Source: Phytoactinopolyspora halotolerans (lineage in GTDB: Bacteria; Actinomycetota; Actinomycetes; Jiangellales; Jiangellaceae). Taken from it: a stretch of DNA of 64,000 bases. How positions within the stretch are numbered: position 1 is the stretch's first letter; each line of letters begins with the position of its first letter. The DNA is taken from contig NZ_JAAGOA010000025.1 of NCBI RefSeq assembly GCF_010550675.1, forward strand, positions 1 to 64,000, in the 5' to 3' direction. The notes under the pieces are model-generated. The model was not told where the DNA came from. It saw only the letters and a program-made list of their open reading frames with translations, and ran no database searches. This document shows positions 15,258-24,885 of the stretch, piece after piece. The translations under genes were made by a program, and so were the position numbers.

Positions 15258-18200
15258 TTGACCGATAGCTCGATCACGATCGATGTGGTCGCCGCAGCGG
15301 TGCTCAGCTACCCGATGGCGCATAACCGGGTCCCGGTGATCAGCCGCATCGCCGTCGATGCGCCGGAGACCACCGCCCTCGCCGCGACGCTCTCCCTCGA
15401 GATCCGCGACGCGCACGGCACCCTCGGCAAGCCGCAAGAGCACCTGGTCGACCTGGACGGCGACGACACCCTCGTGTTGACCGACGTCGGTCTCGTCGCC
15501 GATCCCGCGGCGATGCTGCAGGTCGAAGAGAACCGGCCGGCGAGCATCCACGTCGCGCTGATCGACGACGGCCGCACCCTCGCCACCCATGAGACGCCCA
15601 TCGAACTTCTCGCCGCTCAGCACTGGCAGGCCGCCCCGCCGCTGCTGGCGCTGGAGATGCTGGCCGCGTTCGTTATGCCGAACCACCCGTCCGTCACGCA
15701 GCTGATCTCCGAAGCGTCCGACATTCTCCACCGGAACACCGGCAGCCCTTCCATCCAGGGCTACCAGGCCGATTCCGAACGTGTGGACGCCATCGTCCAG
15801 GCCGTCTACGAGGCAATGCAGGCCCGGCAGATCCGCTACGCCGAGCCCCCGGCCAGCTGGTCGGCGACCGGACAGAAGATCCGCACGCCCGGCGACGTCC
15901 TGGACGGACGCGTCGGCACCTGCCTGGACACGGTCGTCGTCATGGCGGCCGCGCTGGAGCAGGCCGGGATCCGTCCGCTGCTGTGGGTGGTCGACGGGCA
16001 CGCCTTCCTCGGGTACTGGCGCGACGAGATGGCCCTGGACGGCGCGGCGCAGACCGATGTCGCCGACGTCGCCAACCTCGTCGACCTCGGAGTGATCCGG
16101 CTGGTGGAGACGACGATGCTCACCGTCGGCGAGCAACCGACGCCGTTCGACCACACGCACCGCCCGCCGGCCGCCGCCTACCTCACGGGCGATCTGCACA
16201 GCGTCATCGGCGTCACCGACATCCGGCAGGCCCGACTCGCCGGAATTCTGCCGCTGCCGGCGCGCACCCGCGACGACGACGGCGCGGTCACGGTGGTCGA
16301 GTACCACCCGGCCGCGCACAGCGCCCTCGTCCAAGCCGCCGAACCCACCATGCTCACCGGCGACGACGCGCCCGCGGGGCCCACCGCGCCGCTGCGTGTT
16401 CAGGGGTGGAAGAACGCACTACTCGACCTGAGCTTGCGCAATCGCCTGATCCATTTCACCGAACGCTCCGGCATCGAGCTCACCGTGCCCGACGGATACC
16501 TCTCCAGCACCAGAGACCTGCTCCACGCCGGCAAGGCGATCCAGCTCTTGCCTAGCGATCAGTTCGACCAGATCCACCGGGAACGCGGCGTGGTATCCGG
16601 CGGCGGGCTCCCGCCCGAGCTGCTGGGCGATCTGCTCACCCGCAAGCGGTCGGTGTACACCGACGTCGGCGCGGACGGTTACGTCACTCGCATGCGCAAC
16701 CTCGCGTACCGGGCGCGCACCATCGTCGAGGAGACCGGCGCGAACAACCTGTTCCTGGCGCTGGGATCACTGGTGTGGTCCCACGAGGGGCGCGATCTGC
16801 GCTCCCCGCTGGTGCTGCTGCCGGTGCGGTTGGTCGGCCGGTCGCGACGCACGGCGTACCGCATCGAGCTGGACGAAGCCGGTGGCAGCACACCGAATTA
16901 CTGCCTGCTGGAGAAGCTGCGCCAGCTGCACGGCTTGGAGGTCCCGGCCCTGGCCGGCCCGGCACGCCTGCAGCCTGGCTCGGATCTGGGTAGGGTCTTC
17001 GACGAACTGCGCACCGCGCTGGCCGAGACACGGCTACCGTTCCGGGTCGAGCCGACGGCCCACCTGGCGATCCTGCAGTTCTCCAAGTTCCGGCTGTGGA
17101 AGGATCTGGACGAGCATTGGCACGAGCTGTGCCGCAATCCGCTCGTCGAGCATCTGGTGCACACCCCGAACGAGCCGTTCGCCGACCCGGTGGACGTGGA
17201 CCTGACCGACGTCGACCTGGACGAGCTGGCCGCCCGCTGCCCCGTTCCGGCCGACGCCTCGCAGCTGGAGGCGGTCGCCGCGGCCGTGGCCGGGCGCACC
17301 TTCATCCTCGAGGGGCCACCGGGCACCGGCAAGTCACAGACCATCACCAACCTGCTCGCCCGCGCCGTCGCCCAGGGAAAGCGGGTGCTGTTCATGGCGG
17401 AGAAGCGGGCCGCACTCGACGTCGTGCGCGACCGGCTGGAGAAGGTCGGCATGGCGCCCCTCTCCCTCGACCTGCACGACAAGAACAGCACCCCGGGTAC
17501 CGTGCGCGCACAGATCCGGCGTGCGCTGGACCACGCCGTCCAGGTCGACCGAGAGGGGTTGGAAGCTCGCGAGTCCGAACTCCGCTCCGCCCGCGGCCGA
17601 CTTTCCCGATACGCCCAACAGCTGCACGAGGCGAATGGCGCCGGGCTCTCGCTGTACTCGGCACGGGCGCGACTGCTGGCGATCGGCGACGACGTCCCGA
17701 CACTCGACGTCCCACCGGAGCTGCTCGGTGCGTCGTCGGCGGAGACGGTGGCGGAGCTGCGCACCCTCCTGGCCGACCTGCCCGACGTCGCCGATCCCGC
17801 TCGGCCGGGGCCGCAGCACCCTTGGGCCTTCATCGACACACCGGCCGCCGGCGACGATCACGTCGACCGCATCCGACAGGCTGTGCTCGAGTTCGACGAC
17901 GCCCTCGATGACGTTCCGCGGACGGGTCCGCTCAGCGATGTGCTCGGGGCGGCGCGGTCAGTCGACGATCTCGTTGTTCTCGACGAACTCGGCTCCGACG
18001 ACGACGCGCCGCTGACGGTGCTGGACCAGGTGGGGACGCCGTCCTGGGAGGCGGCCGTCGCGGAGGCCGGCCAGCGGCTTGCCTCCTTCGTCGCCACGGC
18101 ACACCCCGGGATGGAGACCACCACTCCGGACGTGCTCGACCTTCCGCTCGCCGAGATCCAAGCGCGTGCTGAGGCGGCGGCGTCGGCGGGGCTCTTCAGC

Positions 18201-20513
18201 CGCCGCAAGCGGCTCGCCGCCGTCGGGAACGAGCTCATCCCGACGCTGCGAGCCGGCGCCGAGGTCAAACCGAAGAGCGTCCGGCAACTGACCCGCGACC
18301 TGGTCCAGCTGCGGCACGGGGTGGACGGCCTCGCCGCCCAGGTGCGCGCCGTCCCGGGGATGACCCTGCCGGCCTCGTGGAACCCGCTCACCGAGGCAGG
18401 CCGTGCGGCGGTCGACGCGCGGGTGCGCCGGCTGCGCTGGGCGGCCAGCCAGATCGCGCCTGCCGGCGCGCACCCCACGCACCCCGCGGCGGACGGAGAG
18501 ACCGAGGAATTCAGCCACGCGCTGCGACGATTCCTGAGCGCGACTCCGCCCGCCGCGTCCGACCTGTCGGTCATCTCCCGCCTGCGCGCGGCGGCCGAGC
18601 GGCTGGCGCAGGCATGCGCCATCGACCGCGAACACCTGGAGCGATGGGCAGGTGCCGACGGGTTCGTGTCGCGCTGGCGGCAGACCCGCGACGGCCGCGG
18701 CGTGTCACCGTCGTCGGACATGCGAGAGCTGCGTCGATGGCTGGCGCTGCTGGACCACGTGGAGCCGTTGCGCACGGCGGGCCTGTCCGAGGCTCGGCGC
18801 GACCTGCTGACCGGCGCCGTCGACGTGGACGACGCCGCTCGTGCGCTGGAGCGCGGCATCGCCGAGGCGTCGGTGCACGAACGACGCGCCGCCACCGGCC
18901 TGGCGGATTTCGCGCCCCAGGTGCACGAGCGCAGCATCAGCAGGTTCACCACCGCATCCGCGGCCGTGCGGAACGAACTCAGCACCGCGATCCCGGCGCA
19001 GGTCATCGACGAGAGACCGTTCGATGTTGCCACCGGAGCGGAGCGGGTCGGCGCACTGCAGCGGGAGCTGGCCCGGCAACGCGGCGGGTTGCGGGTCCGC
19101 GAACTGATCGAGGAGTTCGGAGACCTGATCACCCAGGCCATGCCGTGCGTGCTGGTCAGCCCGGACTCGCTGGCGCGGTTCTTCCCGCCGGAGTCCGCCC
19201 TGTTCGATCTGGTGGTGTTCGACGAAGCGTCGCAGATCCGGGTGGCGGACGCCGTCGGCGCGATGGGCCGGGCCGGCTCCGTCGTCGTCGTGGGAGACAG
19301 CAAGCAGATGCCGCCGACGTCGTTCGGCGAGCCGGTCACGGCTGACGACTGGGCCGGCGCACCCAGCGCACCAAGCGCATACGACGGCGCCGACGACCTG
19401 GAGGCGGGCGTCGAAGACGAGGAGAGCATCCTCTCCGAGTGCGTCCAGGCACGCGTGCCACGGCAGTGGTTGTCCTGGCATTACCGCAGCCAGGACGAGT
19501 CCCTGATCGCGTTCAGCAACCGGCAGTACTACGAGGGCCGGCTCTCCACCTTCCCCGCCCCGACGGCTATGGGCGACGACGACCGGGGCGTCAGCCTGGT
19601 CCGGGTCGACGGGCATTTCCAGCGCTCGTCGCGACGCGGAGCCGGGAATGGCCCGCTGCGGACGAACCCCATCGAGGCCGAGGCTGTGGTCGCCGAGATC
19701 GCGCGCCGGTTCGGCGAGTCGCCGGACGCGGTGCCGTCGATCGGCGTCGTGACCTTCAACCACCAGCAGCGCGGCTACATCGAGTCGCTGCTCCGTGATC
19801 ATGAGGACGAGCGGCTGGCGGACGCGCTGGACGGGGCCGACCACGAGGAAGGCCTATTCGTGAAGAACCTGGAGAACGTCCAGGGCGACGAGCGCGACGT
19901 GGTCCTGTTCTCGACCGCCTTCAGTCCGGACGCACGTGGCGTGTTGCCGCTGAACTTCGGACCACTCAACCGGGTCGGAGGTGAGCGCCGGCTGAACGTG
20001 GCGATCACCCGGGCCCGGCGGCGAGTGATCGTCTTCAGCTCGTTCGATCCGGCGCAGTTGCGGGCGGAGGAGACGTCGTCGGTGGGGATCAGACACCTGC
20101 GTTCGTATCTGGAGCTTGCGGCGCGCGGCACCGGGATGTTGCCGGCGGACGGACGGCGGGTGTCCGCCCGTGATCGGCACGCCGAAGAGATCGCCGCCCG
20201 GGTGCGCGAGCACGGCTTCACCGTCGCGACGGACGTCGGGTTGTCCGACTTCAAGGTCGACCTGACCATCTCTTCCGGCGACGACGGCTCCCACCGGTCG
20301 TTGCTCGCCGTACTGCTGGACGGCCCGGCGTGGGCGGCGCGGCGCACCGTCGGCGATCGGGATGGGCTTCCCACCGAGGTGCTCACGCGATTGCTGCGCT
20401 GGCCGGCCGTCGAACGGGTGTGGCTTCCGGAATGGCTTGACCGGCCCGACGACGTCGTCGATCGCCTCGTGCGAACTGCCACCGCCGCAGAGGCGAGCGA
20501 ACACTACGCATAA
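15258..20513 (+). CDS. DUF4011-type SF1 helicase with C-terminal nuclease-like domain
   Basis: About 1751 residues. Order: an N-terminal region with a transglutaminase-like segment (GTCLDTVVVMAAALEQAG near 220, VVDGHAFLGYW near 247); a DUF4011-like block (WKNALLDLSLRNRLIHF near 390); Walker A EGPPGTGKSQTITNLLARAV near 684; a long helical insert; Walker B DLVVFDEASQIRVADAVGAM near 1320 with GDSKQMPPTSFG; helicase C motifs NVQGDERDVVLFSTAFSPDA and NVAITRARRRVIVFSSF; and a final about 120-residue domain (EHGFTVATDVGLSDFKVDLTI) resembling a restriction-endonuclease fold. DUF4011-helicase-nuclease proteins occur among predicted antiphage genes. A good ribosome site (AAGGAG, 15219-15224) sits 6 bases before ACG at 15231, in frame, encoding TDPTTPLTLTDSS. 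The listed TTG start is 33 bases from it, so the true start may be the ACG. Confidence 0.8.
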   Translation: MTDSSITIDVVAAAVLSYPMAHNRVPVISRIAVDAPETTALAATLSLEIRDAHGTLGKPQEHLVDLDGDDTLVLTDVGLVADPAAMLQVEENRPASIHVALIDDGRTLATHETPIELLAAQHWQAAPPLLALEMLAAFVMPNHPSVTQLISEASDILHRNTGSPSIQGYQADSERVDAIVQAVYEAMQARQIRYAEPPASWSATGQKIRTPGDVLDGRVGTCLDTVVVMAAALEQAGIRPLLWVVDGHAFLGYWRDEMALDGAAQTDVADVANLVDLGVIRLVETTMLTVGEQPTPFDHTHRPPAAAYLTGDLHSVIGVTDIRQARLAGILPLPARTRDDDGAVTVVEYHPAAHSALVQAAEPTMLTGDDAPAGPTAPLRVQGWKNALLDLSLRNRLIHFTERSGIELTVPDGYLSSTRDLLHAGKAIQLLPSDQFDQIHRERGVVSGGGLPPELLGDLLTRKRSVYTDVGADGYVTRMRNLAYRARTIVEETGANNLFLALGSLVWSHEGRDLRSPLVLLPVRLVGRSRRTAYRIELDEAGGSTPNYCLLEKLRQLHGLEVPALAGPARLQPGSDLGRVFDELRTALAETRLPFRVEPTAHLAILQFSKFRLWKDLDEHWHELCRNPLVEHLVHTPNEPFADPVDVDLTDVDLDELAARCPVPADASQLEAVAAAVAGRTFILEGPPGTGKSQTITNLLARAVAQGKRVLFMAEKRAALDVVRDRLEKVGMAPLSLDLHDKNSTPGTVRAQIRRALDHAVQVDREGLEARESELRSARGRLSRYAQQLHEANGAGLSLYSARARLLAIGDDVPTLDVPPELLGASSAETVAELRTLLADLPDVADPARPGPQHPWAFIDTPAAGDDHVDRIRQAVLEFDDALDDVPRTGPLSDVLGAARSVDDLVVLDELGSDDDAPLTVLDQVGTPSWEAAVAEAGQRLASFVATAHPGMETTTPDVLDLPLAEIQARAEAAASAGLFSRRKRLAAVGNELIPTLRAGAEVKPKSVRQLTRDLVQLRHGVDGLAAQVRAVPGMTLPASWNPLTEAGRAAVDARVRRLRWAASQIAPAGAHPTHPAADGETEEFSHALRRFLSATPPAASDLSVISRLRAAAERLAQACAIDREHLERWAGADGFVSRWRQTRDGRGVSPSSDMRELRRWLALLDHVEPLRTAGLSEARRDLLTGAVDVDDAARALERGIAEASVHERRAATGLADFAPQVHERSISRFTTASAAVRNELSTAIPAQVIDERPFDVATGAERVGALQRELARQRGGLRVRELIEEFGDLITQAMPCVLVSPDSLARFFPPESALFDLVVFDEASQIRVADAVGAMGRAGSVVVVGDSKQMPPTSFGEPVTADDWAGAPSAPSAYDGADDLEAGVEDEESILSECVQARVPRQWLSWHYRSQDESLIAFSNRQYYEGRLSTFPAPTAMGDDDRGVSLVRVDGHFQRSSRRGAGNGPLRTNPIEAEAVVAEIARRFGESPDAVPSIGVVTFNHQQRGYIESLLRDHEDERLADALDGADHEEGLFVKNLENVQGDERDVVLFSTAFSPDARGVLPLNFGPLNRVGGERRLNVAITRARRRVIVFSSFDPAQLRAEETSSVGIRHLRSYLELAARGTGMLPADGRRVSARDRHAEEIAARVREHGFTVATDVGLSDFKVDLTISSGDDGSHRSLLAVLLDGPAWAARRTVGDRDGLPTEVLTRLLRWPAVERVWLPEWLDRPDDVVDRLVRTATAAEASEHYA

Positions 20514-20705
20514 CCGGGTGATGTAGCCCGATCATGCGTAGTATCCACCGGGGAGGCAGCGAAGTGGGCCGCAACGACTGCCCGTCCAAAGGTTCGTTGT
20601 CAGCGGAAGAAGCTCACCGATGCAGGCCGCTGCCGTGTTCGGCGTGGCCCCGGCGAAGCGCGGCAACGCTGTCGACCTGTGCGGCTTCGCCGACGGCGTA
20701 CCGCC

Positions 20706-20749
20706 CGATGGATGGTGCGGCTCCACGATGGATCCCGCACCATCCATCG
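20706..20749. repeat. Perfect 15-bp hairpin in a gene-free stretch
   Basis: CGATGGATGGTGCGG (20706-20720) and CCGCACCATCCATCG (20735-20749) are exact reverse complements separated by 14 bases that themselves repeat the GATGGATC theme. The surrounding 20514-20979 interval has no convincing gene on either strand. The hairpin is too long for chance in a short gap. It could be a terminator for the helicase gene, an RNA element or a relic of a mobile-element end. Confidence 0.8.
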
Positions 20750-20935
20750 GCACGTCGGATGCCCTACCCAACTGCCACGGGATGACGGTCACGAGTCCAC
20801 CGTCGATGACGGGATCCTGTTCATTGATGAGGCGAGAACTCGTCGGAGGCCAAGGCGGCGTCGGCGACATTCTCGGCTGCAGAGGCGACCTGCCGTAGCC
20901 AGGCCGACAGATGCGGCTGGACAGAGCCTATTTGT

Positions 20936-20955
20936 GCGTAACATTTATGGTACGC
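20936..20955. promoter_or_regulatory. Probable operator of the XRE gene
   Basis: GCGTAACATTTATGGTACGC is a 20-base near-palindrome: GCGTA pairs with TACGC, CAT with ATG, and one pair is mismatched. It lies 24 bases upstream of the XRE-type gene, in an AT-richer island where its promoter should be. This is the geometry expected of an antitoxin that represses its own promoter. Confidence 0.6.
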
Positions 20956-20979
20956 TTCTTGGCCGAAGGGAGGGAGCAC

Positions 20980-21387
20980 ATGGCCGAGCACAGTGCCTTC
21001 TGGGACGATCTGGAACGCGATCTCGAAGACCCCGAGTTCCTTCGGGAGTACGTGACGAGTTCTGTACGCATCGCAACCATTGACACCATCGTCAACGCAC
21101 TCGACGCCGCCCGGCACGACGCAGGTCTATCCAAGGCAGCACTCGCGCGTGCCGTCGGAATCGAGCCCGCCGCAGTCCGCCGCCTATTCTCCAGCAGCAG
21201 CCGCAATCCCACACTCGGCACCCTCGCAGAAGTCGCGGCGGCTCTGGGACTGCGCGTCACCCTGGAACCACTGTCCGATGGAGAGCGTGAAACGATCACC
21301 AAACCCTTGCGCACGGGCCACAAAGGGCAGCCGCGCCAGGTGGTGTCTGCCTCTCAATCTCGCCGACAGATTGCTGCAACCGCGTGA
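20980..21387 (+). CDS. XRE-family antitoxin-like protein
   Basis: 135 residues from the ATG behind GGAGGGAG (20969-20976). The N-terminal part (AEHSAFWDDLERDLEDPEFL) is acidic, as in HigA-like antitoxins. The middle is a helix-turn-helix (LSKAALARAVGIEPAAVRRL then PTLGTLAEVAAALGLRVTLE). The C-terminal tail is basic and probably disordered (TGHKGQPRQVVSASQSRRQ). No same-strand toxin gene flanks it. A broken toxin-like gene lies tail-to-tail 7 bases away on the other strand. It may be a solitary repressor left over from a toxin-antitoxin pair; function beyond DNA binding is inferred. Confidence 0.75.
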   Translation: MAEHSAFWDDLERDLEDPEFLREYVTSSVRIATIDTIVNALDAARHDAGLSKAALARAVGIEPAAVRRLFSSSSRNPTLGTLAEVAAALGLRVTLEPLSDGERETITKPLRTGHKGQPRQVVSASQSRRQIAATA

Positions 21388-21394
21388 ACCCGGC

Positions 21395-21834
21395 TCATGC
21401 CAGGGTACGAGGATTCCTCGCCAAGTATTCGGCTCCCCAATGCTCGGACCGAAGTGTAGCGTTCTGGTGAGATTTCGCTCCGGAATGGCTTGTCCTGCCC
21501 GGTCACGACAACGAGCAACGGCTTGTCCTTCCCGATGGCCTCATGGGTCGATCAGGCAGTACAGCCGATAGTGATGCCTACGTGGGCCATCGACGCGGAT
21601 CTTATGCCAACCGGTCATGTCACCTTTCATCGCTTCCCCATAGCCGCCTCCGGCAAATTTGTGAGGCGGCGCTGCGGCGACGGCTACGAGAACGGTCCGG
21701 AACTTGGCGCGGATTGAGGTCGGACATGAGTTCACGAACTCTCGGCCCGGAATTGTCTCTCTTGAGTCGTCGTCGCGATGTCGCCTGAAGAATACGACCT
21801 CGTGCGCGTCTTCGCGGTTCGGCCGATGTCGCAC
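21395..21834 (-). pseudogene. Decayed toxin-like gene (RelE/HigB-like), two frameshifts
   Basis: Three frames read in succession give one protein. The first runs from about 21834 with SRETIPGREFVNSCPTSIRA, KFRTVLVAVAAAPPHKF and MTGWHKIRVDGPRRHHYRL as far as YCLID, where a stop is met. The second continues HEAIGKDKPLLVVVTGQDK and SEISPERYTSVRALG. The third ends AEYLARNPRTLA with TGA at 21395. The RHHYRL segment and the TGQDKPF strand fit a small RelE/HigB-like RNase toxin fold. At least two single-base shifts (near 21543 and 21430) make it non-functional. The exact N-terminus is uncertain. It is convergent with the XRE gene, so the two are not a standard operon. Confidence 0.65.
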
Positions 21835-22078
21835 CACCACAGGCGGACGCGTTCGACGTGAGCGCCCCGACGGCGCCGCTTGTCCGGACTCATGGCACGC
21901 TTTCACCTCCCGGTGACCGCAACATAGCCTTACCGGACTCCCTGTCCGGCCATGGGTAGCGCTCCAGTGCGCCCCGGAACGGCACAGGGGTTGCGGAGGC
22001 GAGCACCGAAGGACCCGTCGTTGGCGCCAGTTGGAGCCCAGGTGAGCACGTCTACCCCCGTCTGGCATGGTTAGGTGC

Positions 22079-22504
22079 ATGGCTGAAGACACTCATAGGT
22101 CCGTGTCCATTGAACGCGTGGCCTCTAACCACTACATCGCGACCAACTCGCGTGGCGGCAAGCTCCTGCTCGGCGATGGGGACGACAGCGAGTTCACCCC
22201 CGTCGAGCTGCTGCTCACCGCCATGGCTGGATGTTCGGCGATCGACGTCGACATCCTGACCACCCGCCGCTCCGAGCCCGACTCGTTCGAGGTGGAGGCC
22301 AGCGGCGACAAGATCCGGGACGACGAGGCCGGCAACCGGATGGAGAACCTGGAACTCGTCTTCCGGGTGACCTTCCCTGAAGGCGAGGCCGGCGACGAGG
22401 CGCGCAAGATCCTGCCCGATGCCATCGCCAAGTCGCACAACCGCCTGTGCACCGTCACCCGTACCGTCGAGCTGAAGTCGTCGGTCAAGACCCGCACCGA
22501 GTGA
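22079..22504 (+). CDS. OsmC-family protein
   Basis: 141 residues. The OsmC/Ohr signature is clear: SRGGKLLLGDGDDSEFTPVELLLTAMAGC with the first redox-type Cys (in AGCSAID), then EVEASGDKIRD, and DAIAKSHNRLCTVTRTVEL with the second Cys (HNRLC). The spacing is that of OsmC-like thiol peroxidases that detoxify organic hydroperoxides, although some subgroups have other functions. It is monocistronic; the next gene starts 61 bases downstream. The chosen ATG follows a weak purine-rich site; the family length supports it. Confidence 0.88.
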   Translation: MAEDTHRSVSIERVASNHYIATNSRGGKLLLGDGDDSEFTPVELLLTAMAGCSAIDVDILTTRRSEPDSFEVEASGDKIRDDEAGNRMENLELVFRVTFPEGEAGDEARKILPDAIAKSHNRLCTVTRTVELKSSVKTRTE

Positions 22505-22565
22505 ACGCGGCATGCGGCCGGACCTGCGCCGCATGCGCGTCTCGCGCGACGCCTAAACTCGACGG

Positions 22566-23528
22566 GTGACCACACCAACGGCGACGCGGGCAGCACTCGC
22601 CACGGGTGCCGTCATCGCGGTCGGGGGTGCCGTGCTGGCGTATCTCACGTGGTGGTACGCGCTACGCACGCACCGTGGCCAGCTGATCGACATGATGGCG
22701 TACGAGGATCTGGCGACGATGCTGCGCGAGCCACGGTGGCCGGCCATCGAGTCGGTCGTCGACACTACGCGCATCCTGGCGTTGGCGGGGATGCTCATCG
22801 TGGTTGCGCTAGCACTCGCCCACCGTCGAGCGTGGCAGACGGTAGCCCAGCTCGTCGTCATCACGGTCGGAGCCATGAGCACAGCGTTCGTCATGAACGC
22901 GCTGGCACCCCCGATGTTCCAGGGTCACAGCGTCCCCGTGTACATGTTCTCCGAATCGGTCGACCTCACGACCGTGCTCTTCATCTGCGCGGGCGCAGCC
23001 GTGGTGTATGCGGTGCAGCCACCGGCCAGGCCGGTCGCCGCGTTGTTGATCGTGGTGCCGATCTCCATCCTCACGGCTGCCCAGCTGACCTCCTATGGCC
23101 AGGGCGTCTCCCCGCACGTCACCGCGTACCTGGTGGTCACCATGTGGATCGGTCTGGCAGCGGTGGCCACCGCACTCATGCGGCGGGCGGGCCACACCTT
23201 CCCGCCGATCTCACATCGCCCGGGGAGCCGCGCGGCCACCATGTCAGTGGCCGTCGCACTGGCGTTCATGACCGTCACCGCCGCGGTCGCCGCGGTCACG
23301 CTGATCGGACAGTGGCTGGACGGTGAGCTGCCGTCCCTCGGCTACCGCGGAGATCAGGCGTTCGCGCTCCTCGCCGGCGCTCTCGCGATCGGGGCCACGT
23401 CATGCGTCGCGAGCATTGCCGCACTCGTCAGCAGCAACGCGACGGAACGGCTCGCTGAACCCTCCGAGCCGGCCCTGGTGCCGCCCGCGGACCCCGCCGA
23501 TGCAGGCCAGTCCGTCGGCCAGGCATGA
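22566..23528 (+). CDS. Polytopic membrane protein, unknown function
   Basis: 320 residues from GTG with about seven to eight hydrophobic spans. Examples are AVIAVGGAVLAYLTWWYAL, ILALAGMLIVVALALAHR, VLFICAGAAVVYAV and VAALLIVVPISIL. The C-terminus is Pro/Ala-rich and hydrophilic (EPALVPPADPADAGQ), presumably cytoplasmic. No catalytic motif was recognised. It resembles actinobacterial conserved membrane proteins of unknown role. It lies between OsmC and a convergent oxidoreductase gene with no evident operon partners. Confidence 0.7.
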   Translation: MTTPTATRAALATGAVIAVGGAVLAYLTWWYALRTHRGQLIDMMAYEDLATMLREPRWPAIESVVDTTRILALAGMLIVVALALAHRRAWQTVAQLVVITVGAMSTAFVMNALAPPMFQGHSVPVYMFSESVDLTTVLFICAGAAVVYAVQPPARPVAALLIVVPISILTAAQLTSYGQGVSPHVTAYLVVTMWIGLAAVATALMRRAGHTFPPISHRPGSRAATMSVAVALAFMTVTAAVAAVTLIGQWLDGELPSLGYRGDQAFALLAGALAIGATSCVASIAALVSSNATERLAEPSEPALVPPADPADAGQSVGQA

Positions 23529-23549
23529 CGCCGCCTGCGCGCGTGTTCC

Positions 23550-24542
23550 TCAGCTGTCCCCGGCGGCCGCGAGTACCTCATCGATGACGACCATGTTCGC
23601 GATCGCGTCCTCCGGCGGCGTCGGAACGTCGGTGTCCTCGCGCACGGCAGCGGAGAACAGCTCACCCTGAATGCGGTACTGGTCCGCCGGCGGAAACTCG
23701 AGCACCTCCAATTCGGGCGCCACCGGCGGATTGCCGCCGGAGGCGACCACCACCCGGGTCGGAAGGTCCGGCGGGATGTTGAACGGGATCTCGACGAGCA
23801 GCCACCCCTCGGTGCCCACCAGATGGACGCGCTGATGATGTTCGAGCTGCGTGGAACAGGTCAGCTTCGCGTGCCGGCCGTCGAAGTCCAGCACCGCTGA
23901 GGTCAGGGTGTCCGTGCCGAACACCCGGTCACGGTGGACCGACGCCTGGACACTGGTCGGCTCGGACCCGAACATCATGCGTGCGACGTTGATCGGATAA
24001 CAGCCGATGTCCATCAACCCGCCGCCGCCGAGCTCGGCGATGTTGCGGATGTTGGCGGGGTCGGTGTTGTTGTACGAGAAGAACCCGTCGACGACCTTCA
24101 GCTCACCGATCCGGCCCTCTGCCACCAGCTCACGCACGCGCACCCAGGATGGGTGCAGCCGATACATGAACGCCTCCATCAGCTTCACGCCGGCCTTCCG
24201 GCAGCCCGCGACCATCTCAGCCGCCTCCGCGGCGTCCATGGCCAGCGGCTTCTCGCACAACACATGCTTGCCGGCGTCCGCGGCCCGCAGCGTCCATTCC
24301 GCATGCAGGTTGTTCGGGAGCGGTATGTAAACGGCTTCGATCTCCGGGTCGTCGAGTAGCTCCTGGTAGGAGCCGTAGGAACGGCGCAGGCCGAGCTGAG
24401 CCGCGGCCGCGGCCGCTCGATCGGCATCGCGAGAGGCGATACCGACGATGTCGCAGTTGTCCGCCTGCAGCATCGCCGGTATCACCTTGTTGACGGCGAT
24501 CGCCGCACAACCCAGCACACCCCAACGGACCGGATCAGTCAT
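23550..24542 (-). CDS. Gfo/Idh/MocA-family oxidoreductase
   Basis: 330 residues, the family's standard length. The N-terminal Rossmann domain starts RWGVLGCAAIAVNKVIPAML, followed by YQELLDDPEIEAVYIPLPN and HVLCEKPLAMDAAEAAEMV. The E-K-P motif carries the catalytic Lys. GGGLMDIGCYPINVARMMFG (D-I-G-x-Y, metal or substrate contact) introduces the C-terminal alpha/beta domain. These enzymes oxidise or reduce sugars or inositols with NAD(P). It stands alone on the minus strand, convergent with the membrane-protein gene by 21 bases. Substrate unknown. Confidence 0.88.
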   Translation of the reverse strand: MTDPVRWGVLGCAAIAVNKVIPAMLQADNCDIVGIASRDADRAAAAAAQLGLRRSYGSYQELLDDPEIEAVYIPLPNNLHAEWTLRAADAGKHVLCEKPLAMDAAEAAEMVAGCRKAGVKLMEAFMYRLHPSWVRVRELVAEGRIGELKVVDGFFSYNNTDPANIRNIAELGGGGLMDIGCYPINVARMMFGSEPTSVQASVHRDRVFGTDTLTSAVLDFDGRHAKLTCSTQLEHHQRVHLVGTEGWLLVEIPFNIPPDLPTRVVVASGGNPPVAPELEVLEFPPADQYRIQGELFSAAVREDTDVPTPPEDAIANMVVIDEVLAAAGDS

Positions 24543-24885
24543 CCCGCCTCCAAGCTCATCGTCGCTACCTCAGCCGGATACCACCGTATCGGTGCGATTC
24601 GAGGCGGCCGACAGCACGACTCTCCGCGTCGCACATCCCCTCACGTACCACGGCGTATGAGGGCTGAGCCACACGGGATGGCGCGATAAGGCCTGTCTCC
24701 CATCGTTCAGGCGCCACCGATGGATTCCACGCACCAGCTGAGGAGAGCACGGACGGTCGGATCCTGTCAGAGGCAGCTGGCATGATCGAACGCATGATCT
24801 AACCGACGATGACTACCTGGGTGGGGCTGCGCGAACTGGACCTTCGCGCAGCCCCGAGATCCTACCTATGAGGAGGCAAGGACCT

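Noticed and set aside
20514..20905. Several short frames suggesting a toxin partner upstream of the XRE gene.
   Set aside because: None has a family pattern or a good ribosome site, and the region is dominated by a hairpin. No toxin is supported there.
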